Positions 6,519 through 11,031 of a DNA stretch of 11,031 bases are shown here, one piece after another. This DNA comes from Planctomycetaceae bacterium. GTDB lineage: Bacteria > Planctomycetota > Planctomycetia > Pirellulales > Thermoguttaceae. Location of the stretch: positions 1 to 11,031 of the forward strand of contig WRMR01000121.1 of assembly GCA_009776995.1 (NCBI GenBank), in the 5' to 3' direction. The notes below the pieces were generated by a model. It saw only the letters and a list, made by a program, of their open reading frames with translations. It was not told where the DNA came from and ran no database searches. The position numbers and the translations under genes are program-made. Each line of letters starts with the position of its first letter. Positions within the stretch are counted from its first letter, which is position 1.

Positions 6519-7559
6519 ATGTCCTCGAACAAAACACCGAAACTTGCAATCACGATGGGCGACGTTGCCGGGATCGGCCCCGAAATCATCGTCGGTGGCT
6601 GGCCGCGAATCGTCCAACATAACGATTGCGTCCCGATCGTCTATGGGAATAACAGCGTGATCGAAAAAGCCGTCACACTGTTGGGAAGCGATTGCGACGT
6701 TCAATTGATCGACAATCCCGTGTTTGCCAAGCCGTCGAAAAACGTGATCCCATGTCTGAACTGCGCTTCGATGAATGCGATTGACGTTCGGCCCGGTGAA
6801 ATTTCCCACATTGCGGGTGAAGCGGCCTACCATGCCATCGTCACGGCGACCTTGCACGCCATGCTCTCCAAGGCGGATGCGATTGTCACAACGCCAATCA
6901 ACAAGAAGGCACTCAATCTGGCGGGATGTCACTTTCCGGGACACACGGAATTGATCGCCTCCCGCTGTGGTGCCAAGAATTTTGCCATGATGTTGTACCT
7001 CGGTCCGTCAGGGAACATCCAGGGAGCCGCAGGGCTTGCGGTGGTGCATGTCACGTTGCACACGGCGATGCAAAATATTTTTGACGAAATCACGTCGGAG
7101 AACGTCCTTGCGAAAATCCGCTTGGCCAACGACTTCATGTTGAAAATGAAAGGGCAACCGCCTGCGATTGGAGTTTGTTCGCTCAACCCGCACGCCGGGG
7201 AAAACGGCTTGTTCGGTCATGAGGAAATCAATATCATTACGCCGACCGTCGTGATTGCCCGTGAGGAAGGCATTAACGTGTCCGGTCCTTTTCCCGCCGA
7301 CACGATCATGCTCAAGGCCCGAAACGGCGAGTTTGACGCAGTGGTTGCCATGTTTCACGACCAGGGACATATCGCCCTCAAATTGCTCGGAATGCACCAG
7401 GCGGTGAACATCACGCTCGGACTGCCGATCATTCGCACGAGCGTTGCCCACGGAACGGCTTTCGATATTGCATGGCAGGGCAAAGCCAATCCTGCAAGCC
7501 TCATCGAAGCATGCCGCGTCGCGGGTGTCCTCGCAAGGAACCGGCGGGAGAGTTCGTAA
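6519..7559 (+). CDS. pdxA: 4-hydroxythreonine-4-phosphate dehydrogenase (PdxA family)
   Basis: A 346-residue PdxA-family enzyme. PdxA oxidises 4-phospho-L-threonine derivatives with NAD in the DXP-dependent pathway to pyridoxal 5'-phosphate and acts as a dimer spanning both active sites. The three metal-binding histidines are present in FPGHTE (His142), HVTLHTA (His181) and MFHDQGH (His280). TTPINK (124-129), LNPHAGE (222-228) and SVAHGTAFDIA (308-318) are also conserved. The N-terminal signature reads MGDVAGIGPE where most members have MGDPAGIGPE. I prefer ATG 6519 because AGGA (6507-6510) is 8 bases upstream; an ATG at 6510 would add three residues. The PdxA2 subgroup acts on erythronate- or threonate-phosphate, so vitamin B6 synthesis is likely but not certain. 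PdxJ is not nearby. Confidence 0.92.
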   Translation: MSSNKTPKLAITMGDVAGIGPEIIVGGWPRIVQHNDCVPIVYGNNSVIEKAVTLLGSDCDVQLIDNPVFAKPSKNVIPCLNCASMNAIDVRPGEISHIAGEAAYHAIVTATLHAMLSKADAIVTTPINKKALNLAGCHFPGHTELIASRCGAKNFAMMLYLGPSGNIQGAAGLAVVHVTLHTAMQNIFDEITSENVLAKIRLANDFMLKMKGQPPAIGVCSLNPHAGENGLFGHEEINIITPTVVIAREEGINVSGPFPADTIMLKARNGEFDAVVAMFHDQGHIALKLLGMHQAVNITLGLPIIRTSVAHGTAFDIAWQGKANPASLIEACRVAGVLARNRRESS

Positions 7560-7928
7560 AAAAGGTTCATCCGACAAGTTCGTGCCTTGTTCTGGGAATC
7601 GCGAGGGTTTTGAGTTTCAAGTATTGTTGGTCGAGGAATTCGTCGTCGAAGTTCCGTCATGTCCGAAGTGTGCAGCCAGTTCCCCGACAGTCAGTCAGGC
7701 GACACTGCTGGAAAGAAACCAGACGTCCATGAACACGGAAGCATTACCACTCAGGAGTCGGTTTCGGGACCATCGACAAATCGACCAGTGAAAGGCACGA
7801 TTTGCCCCCAGGTACAGATCAGATGGCAAATCGCCGGCCAGAATGCCCTGGCTTGAGGGATTGTAACAAAACCCGTGAGCGCTTATTTCTCAGGATGACC
7901 ACTGAAATCGAACAACTTGCCCGGCAAA
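7560..7928. other. Gene-free spacer between pdxA and ridA
   Basis: These 369 bases lie between the convergent pdxA and ridA genes. Several short open frames cross the region but none resembles a known protein or has a convincing start. The only motif noted is AAAACCCGTGAGCGCTTA (7867-7884), which resembles AAAACCCGTGAATGCTTA at 1466-1483. I see no intrinsic terminator. Confidence 0.6.
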
Positions 7929-8303
7929 TCACACTTCGGCGATCGCGTCGATTTCAACAAGTACGCCGCGCGGCAATTCGCGTGCGGCGATGCACGATCG
8001 GGCGGGTTTTGCGGTGAAATAATTTGCGTAAACCTCGTTGAACGCGGTGAAATCGGACATGTTTTGCAGGAAACAGGTCGTTTTGACCACCTTTTCCAGC
8101 GACGTACCCGACGCTTCGAGAACCGCTTGCAGGTTTAGGATGACCCGCTCGGTCTGGCCTGCGATAGTCGTTTCCCCGATGTTGTTTGTCACGGGATCAA
8201 TCGCGATTTGCCCCGAGGTGAACACAAATCCGCTTACCTTGATTGCCTGTGTGTATGGCCCAATCGCCTTTGGGGCATTGTCTGTTTCAATTCTTTTCAA
8301 CAT
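7929..8303 (-). CDS. ridA: RidA family reactive enamine/imine deaminase
   Basis: A 124-residue member of the RidA/YjgF/YER057c/UK114 family. RidA hydrolyses the 2-aminoacrylate and other enamines released by PLP enzymes, which protects those enzymes; it is a cytosolic trimer. The sequence is near full family length. Diagnostic pieces are APKAIGPYTQAI (10-21, Tyr17), SGQIAIDP (30-37), KTTCFLQNMSDF (74-85) and PARSC (100-104). Arg102 is equivalent to the substrate-carboxylate-binding Arg105 of E. coli RidA. VEIDAIA (116-122) carries Glu117. All catalytic residues of the archetypal RidA subgroup are present. The ATG at 8303 has no clear Shine-Dalgarno site. It is convergent with pdxA and not in an operon. 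Confidence 0.94.
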   Translation of the reverse strand: MLKRIETDNAPKAIGPYTQAIKVSGFVFTSGQIAIDPVTNNIGETTIAGQTERVILNLQAVLEASGTSLEKVVKTTCFLQNMSDFTAFNEVYANYFTAKPARSCIAARELPRGVLVEIDAIAEV

Positions 8304-8443
8304 GGTGGGTGATTTGAGTTTGGTGTTAGAATCAGTCGTTTGGAGTTAATCTCAGATACTTTACGGTCATTTGGAGAGATAAACAAGGGATACACATGTA
8401 ATAATATACCGCACAACGCCAGGAAAAGAAGTTTTAAAACAGC

Positions 8444-8471
8444 AACCCGGAGCGTAAGCGGCGGGTTTTTT
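8444..8471 (+). repeat. REP-like hairpin followed by a T run (terminator-like)
   Basis: AACCCG (8444-8449) pairs with CGGGTT (8462-8467) around a 12-base loop, and a further run of T follows on the plus strand. It has the form of an intrinsic terminator, but no plus-strand gene ends here. The core CCCGGAGCGTAAGCGGCGGG resembles short palindromic repeats I associate with planctomycete spacers, so a repeat is the more likely reading. Confidence 0.5.
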
Positions 8472-8548
8472 CGGGTGCGGGACCGTTGAACCGGTCACTT
8501 GCGTTCCCGGTGCTGTCCTGCTTAAAATACCACACATTATTGGCGTGG

Positions 8549-8662
8549 GACAGTATACAATCCAGGATTGGGTATTGCGAAGACAGAATCAATGAGATAG
8601 TGTATAGGTTATACGGACTGACGGCAGAGGAAATCAAAACCGTTGAAGCCGGCATATCATAA
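8549..8662 (+). pseudogene. C-terminal remnant of a restriction-modification DNA methyltransferase
   Basis: Read in the frame ending at TAA 8660-8662, this stretch encodes a 37-residue tail containing DRINEIVYRLYGLTAEEIKT followed by VEAG. The pattern I-[DN]-x-[IL]-VY-x-LYGL-T-x-EE-I-x-x-VE is typical of the extreme C-terminus of Eco57I/type IIG-type N6-adenine methylases and fused restriction enzymes. The frame is open back to a stop at 8435-8437, but the text before about 8549 (including the REP-like hairpin) does not resemble a methylase and has no start. I read it as the 3' stump of a deleted gene. A chance match is less likely given the ordered motif, but the stump is short. Confidence 0.5.
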
Positions 8663-8712
8663 GTTGCGACACCGGCAGGCGATTATTCGCTTGCAGATTT
8701 TTGGAGACCGCC

Positions 8713-9366
8713 ATGCAAACATCCCCGAACCCGATGGAACAACGGAACGATCTTTTGGCCGCCAGGGTCGTCAAGGCACTGGAAAGTCGGCATTTTGAAG
8801 CGTATTACCGCAAGACCGGTGCGGAGGCAGTCGCGCAGGTACTCGCGATCATCCCGGAAAAAGAGAGCGTCACCTGGGGTGGTTCCGTGACGCTTGAAAC
8901 TATTGGGCTGACCAAACGACTGCACGAATGCGGCAGGTACGACGTGCTTGACCGTGACCAGGCCGCAACGCAGGCAGAGCGGCATGAAGCGATGCAGCGT
9001 GCGTTTTTCTGCGACAACTTTCTCACAAGCGTCAACGCGATCAGCGAAGACGGTCAACTGGTCAACGTGGACGGCAACGGCAATCGCGTTGCGGCCATCG
9101 CGTTCGGGCCGAAACGGGTCATCGTCGTTGCCGGAATGAACAAGGTGGTCAAGACGCACGGCGACGCAATTGCGCGAGCCAGGAATTTCGCATCGCCGAC
9201 CAACGCCCAGCGGGTGCCGAACATCGTGACGCCGTGCAAATCGACCGGTGCTTGTGAGGACTGCAAGTCACCCGATTGCATCTGCACATACATCGTGACA
9301 ACCCGCATCAGTCGCCCGGCAGACCGGATCAAGGTTATCCTCGTCGGCGAAACGCTGGTGTTCTGA
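8713..9366 (+). CDS. LUD-domain protein (LutC/YkgG-like, DUF162)
   Basis: A 217-residue protein of the LUD family, named for lactate-utilisation proteins LutB and LutC. The core is recognisable in WGGSVTLETIGL (55-66), NAISEDGQLVNVDGNGNRVA (108-127) and GPKRVIVVAGMNKVV (132-146). A C-terminal cysteine cluster, CKSTGACEDCKSPDCIC (175-191; Cys175, 181, 184, 189 and 191), is common in single-domain members and could bind metal or an Fe-S cluster; that is inference. LutA and LutB are absent here, so lactate oxidation should not be assumed. I start at ATG 8713, with GGAG (8703-8706) six bases upstream; TTG 8701 would add four residues. It converges on the 2-hydroxyacid dehydrogenase with a 54-base gap. 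Confidence 0.88.
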   Translation: MQTSPNPMEQRNDLLAARVVKALESRHFEAYYRKTGAEAVAQVLAIIPEKESVTWGGSVTLETIGLTKRLHECGRYDVLDRDQAATQAERHEAMQRAFFCDNFLTSVNAISEDGQLVNVDGNGNRVAAIAFGPKRVIVVAGMNKVVKTHGDAIARARNFASPTNAQRVPNIVTPCKSTGACEDCKSPDCICTYIVTTRISRPADRIKVILVGETLVF

Positions 9367-9420
9367 AACGGGATCATCAAAACACAGGCGATTCCGCACT
9401 ACTGTGAGAAACTCAAAAAA

Positions 9421-10464
9421 TCACCGTAATTCCGGCACGATGCCGTTGACGATGGGCAGATTCTTCTCACCCTGGAAACAGCGAATGAGGTGTGCCGCGA
9501 ACAGTTTCGGACTGTTGCGGAATGCGTCCATCGTACTCCCGGCAAGATGCGGAACGATGGTCACATTGTCCAGGGTAAGAAACGGGCTGTCCTTCGGCAA
9601 CGGCTCCTCGTCGAAAACGTCCAGTGCCGCTCCCATGATGCGCCGCGATGCCAGAACTTCGAGCAAGGCTTGCTCATCGACCAGTCCGCTCCTGGCGGTG
9701 TTGACAAGGATGGCCGTCGGTTTCATCATCAGCAGGAGTTCGCGGCTGACCAGATGATGCGTTTCCGGCAAGTAACGGGCATGAATCGAAACAATGTCCG
9801 ACTGCCGCATCAGAGTTTCAAGATCAACCTGTCTGACGGGATCGCCGCCTGGCCGGTAGAAGGGATCAGAGACGATGATGTTCGCGCCGAAAGCATCCAG
9901 AAATTTCGCCACGAGCCGGCCAATGGCTCCGAACCCGACCAGACCGACCGTCTTGCCAGACAATTCGGGGATGTCGTTTTTGTTCGGGAAATCGCGTGTC
10001 CAAATCCCGTGCTTCAAGGCAACGTTACCTCGCGCGATGTTTCTGATTTCCGCGAGAATCAGGCCGATGGTGCACTCCGCGACCGCCCGTGCATTGCGAC
10101 CGGGCGTATTGAACACGGCGATGTTCCGCTGCGTTGCCGTTTCGACGGCAACGTTTTCGACGCCGCCGCGCAGAACGCCGATCAGTTTCAGTTGCCCGGC
10201 GGCTTCGATAAGCCGACCGGGAACAGGGGGGAATTGCGTGACGATGATGTCGTATTGATCGGCGACCTGATACACTTCATCGGAGAGCGACACGGCGTCG
10301 GGACCTCCCTGCTCAATTTTCAGGTTGGCTGCCTGGAGTTCCTCCAATGTCGCGTGTTCCCAGGGCTGAACATCCACCGCAACGCCGTACTCCGCAAGCG
10401 AGGCCAAGCCCTCTTCCATCACACGTCGCGGAATGTAATGATCGCTAATCGCCAGTAATTTCAT
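9421..10464 (-). CDS. D-isomer-specific 2-hydroxyacid dehydrogenase
   Basis: A 347-residue NAD-dependent dehydrogenase of the D-2-hydroxyacid family (phosphoglycerate, glycerate and lactate dehydrogenases), interconverting a 2-keto acid and a D-2-hydroxy acid. The Rossmann motif is GLVGFGAIGR (174-183), with Asp200 (VSDP) likely to bind the NAD ribose and so favour NAD over NADP. The catalytic triad is Arg258 (NTARSG), Glu287 (DVFDEEP) and His306 (PHLAGST). There is no C-terminal ACT domain, unlike long SerA proteins. The ATG at 10464 has GGGAG (10473-10477) eight bases upstream and is preferred over TTG 10488. A minus-strand TAGAAT (10522-10527) may be its -10 box. The substrate is unknown; the facing LUD gene hints at hydroxy-acid metabolism but the genes are convergent. 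Confidence 0.92.
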   Translation of the reverse strand: MKLLAISDHYIPRRVMEEGLASLAEYGVAVDVQPWEHATLEELQAANLKIEQGGPDAVSLSDEVYQVADQYDIIVTQFPPVPGRLIEAAGQLKLIGVLRGGVENVAVETATQRNIAVFNTPGRNARAVAECTIGLILAEIRNIARGNVALKHGIWTRDFPNKNDIPELSGKTVGLVGFGAIGRLVAKFLDAFGANIIVSDPFYRPGGDPVRQVDLETLMRQSDIVSIHARYLPETHHLVSRELLLMMKPTAILVNTARSGLVDEQALLEVLASRRIMGAALDVFDEEPLPKDSPFLTLDNVTIVPHLAGSTMDAFRNSPKLFAAHLIRCFQGEKNLPIVNGIVPELR

Positions 10465-10521
10465 GGTTTTGTCTCCCGAGTCCAACAAAGGCGGTCACGT
10501 CGCAATCTGCGAATGGACTCC

Positions 10522-10552
10522 ATTCTACCATAAAACACAATTGACGCCACAA
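10522..10552 (-). promoter_or_regulatory. Candidate promoter of the 2-hydroxyacid dehydrogenase gene
   Basis: On the minus strand TAGAAT (10522-10527) lies 57 bases before the ATG, with TTGTGG (10547-10552) 19 bases further upstream. The -10 is good; the -35 and its spacing are poor. Confidence 0.3.
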
Positions 10553-10641
10553 GGCAAGAAGATGTCTCGCCCCGGTTCCAGACTTTTCACGGTTTGTAGT
10601 CAATTTTTTTTAGATTTTTACCAATTTGTATTGAATTGCGC

Positions 10642-10670
10642 TTGACATTCCATTTTTGTCTTGGTTTAAT
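10642..10670 (+). promoter_or_regulatory. Near-consensus sigma-70 promoter of the prepilin-leader gene
   Basis: A perfect -35 TTGACA (10642-10647) and a -10 TTTAAT (10665-10670, five of six) are separated by exactly 17 bases in AT-rich DNA. Transcription from it would give a leader of about 80 bases before the ATG at 10759. It is the best promoter match in the window. Confidence 0.65.
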
Positions 10671-10688
10671 GAAATTTAATGTGTAATT

Positions 10689-10727
10689 GAATTGACGTTG
10701 GACGTGCCGTTGCATCCAACTCAATTC
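10689..10727 (+). promoter_or_regulatory. 13-bp hairpin in the 5' leader
   Basis: GAATTGA (10689-10695) pairs with TCAATTC (10721-10727), and GTTGGA (10697-10702) with TCCAAC (10715-10720). The result is a 13-bp stem with one bulged C and a 12-base loop. It begins about 20 bases after the -10 box and ends 31 bases before the ATG. It could stabilise the transcript, act in attenuation, or as DNA be a binding site. It does not cover the ribosome site. Confidence 0.5.
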
Positions 10728-10758
10728 ATCCAAAACTCCTTTTGAAAGTGAGGACAAT

Positions 10759-11031
10759 ATGAAAGTGACATCCGTGAACATATTAAGATGGAGGGGGGGG
10801 GCAAACAATAGCAACAAAACAGCCGACAACAAGTGCTGTTGTCGTTTATTCTTTGCGTTCACTCTCGTTGAACTTCTGGTGGTGATTGCCACCATCGGCA
10901 TTTTGATTGCCCTCCTCTTGCCTGCTGTTCAGGCCGCGCGGGAAGCAGCCCGGCGCATGCAATGCACCAATCACCTCAAACAATGGGCGTTAGCCGCTCA
11001 TAATTATCATGACTCATTTAACACGTTACCG
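10759..11031 (+). CDS. DUF1559 prepilin-type N-terminal protein (partial, cut by window edge)
   Basis: The first 91 residues of a DUF1559 (SBP_bac_10-type) protein, a pseudopilin-like family expanded in Planctomycetes. Residues 1-33 form a leader with basic residues and an odd CCC at 26-28. The type IV prepilin signature FTLVELLVV starts at 34, with the usual Glu at +5 (Glu38) and a hydrophobic helix to about 58. LLPAVQAAREAARRMQCTNH and LKQWALAAHNYHD follow, as is typical for the family. The residue before the cleavage site is Ala33 rather than the usual Gly. The ATG at 10759 follows GTGAGGA (10748-10754), and a near-consensus promoter lies upstream. A G9 tract (10793-10801) runs through codons 12-15. 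The C-terminal domain, expected to bring such proteins to a few hundred residues, lies beyond the window. Confidence 0.93.
   Translation, partial: MKVTSVNILRWRGGANNSNKTADNKCCCRLFFAFTLVELLVVIATIGILIALLLPAVQAAREAARRMQCTNHLKQWALAAHNYHDSFNTLP

Larger units (their letters stand above)
8304..8712. other. Divergent spacer between ridA and the LUD gene
   Basis: These 409 bases hold a perfect 10-bp palindrome GTTTTAAAAC (8431-8440), a REP-like hairpin (8444-8467) with a following T run, a second small stem GACCG/CGGTC (8481-8485 with 8492-8496), and a coding remnant on the plus strand (8549-8662). No intact gene is seen. The ridA promoter is not obvious. Confidence 0.65.

Noticed and set aside
6381..6944. 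187-codon minus-strand frame, and a 189-codon one at 7008-7577
   Set aside because: Both are antisense to pdxA and resemble nothing known.
7444..7856. Overlapping plus-strand frames after pdxA
   Set aside because: They begin inside pdxA in other frames or without ribosome sites, and the peptide text (for example EFVVEVPSCPKC) is not enough to assign a family.
6519..8303. pdxA and ridA as a vitamin B6 / PLP-protection operon
   Set aside because: The genes are convergent with a 369-base gap, so co-transcription is excluded; the functional closeness may be chance.
8434..8655. 73-codon minus-strand frame
   Set aside because: It crosses the REP-like hairpin and runs antisense to the methylase-like tail; the plus-strand reading has the recognisable motif.
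9490..10458. Long open frame on the plus strand (322 codons)
   Set aside because: It is fully antisense to the 2-hydroxyacid dehydrogenase, which has its complete catalytic set and a good ribosome site.

Overview
The window looks like chromosomal DNA from a planctomycete. The best evidence is the gene cut by the right edge. It carries the N-terminal prepilin signature of the DUF1559 (SBP_bac_10-type) proteins that are hugely expanded in Planctomycetes: FTLVELLVVIATIGILIALL, then LLPAVQAAREAARRMQCTNH. Scattered single-gene transcription units, weak Shine-Dalgarno sites and repeat-rich spacers fit this. Placement below phylum is not possible from this sequence alone.

Layout, left to right. A divergent NagB/glucosamine-6-phosphate-deaminase-like gene (282-1235, +) is followed by a 607-base spacer with a dispersed repeat and, at its end, two abutting 12-bp palindromes. 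These sit just upstream of a HAD-family phosphatase gene (1843-2637, +). A leftward block on the minus strand then holds tsaB (5247-5990), gltA (3621-4916) and a comF-like gene (2716-3561). The tsaB-gltA gap carries a small element with hairpin-bearing inverted ends. A second copy of the dispersed repeat, inverted relative to the first, lies just before pdxA (6519-7559, +). ridA (7929-8303, -) follows a gene-free spacer. A 409-base gap then holds a REP-like hairpin and what looks like the last few dozen codons of a lost restriction-modification methylase. Next come a LUD-domain protein (8713-9366, +) facing a D-2-hydroxyacid dehydrogenase (9421-10464, -). Last is the prepilin-leader gene (from 10759, +), which has a near-consensus promoter and a 13-bp hairpin in its leader.

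Most genes are housekeeping or metabolic: TCA-cycle entry (gltA), tRNA t6A modification (tsaB), vitamin B6 synthesis (pdxA) and enamine/imine detoxification (ridA). ridA near pdxA is suggestive because RidA protects PLP enzymes, but the two are on opposite strands and not an operon. No complete mobile element, CRISPR array, RNA gene or defence system is visible. The more unusual signals are non-coding or decayed: the tandem palindromes, the repeats that supply the 3' end of tsaB, the methylase remnant, and the G9 tract in the prepilin leader.

Several genes have a longer frame opening at TTG, but a downstream ATG or GTG usually has better Shine-Dalgarno spacing. I used those starts and say so in each entry.
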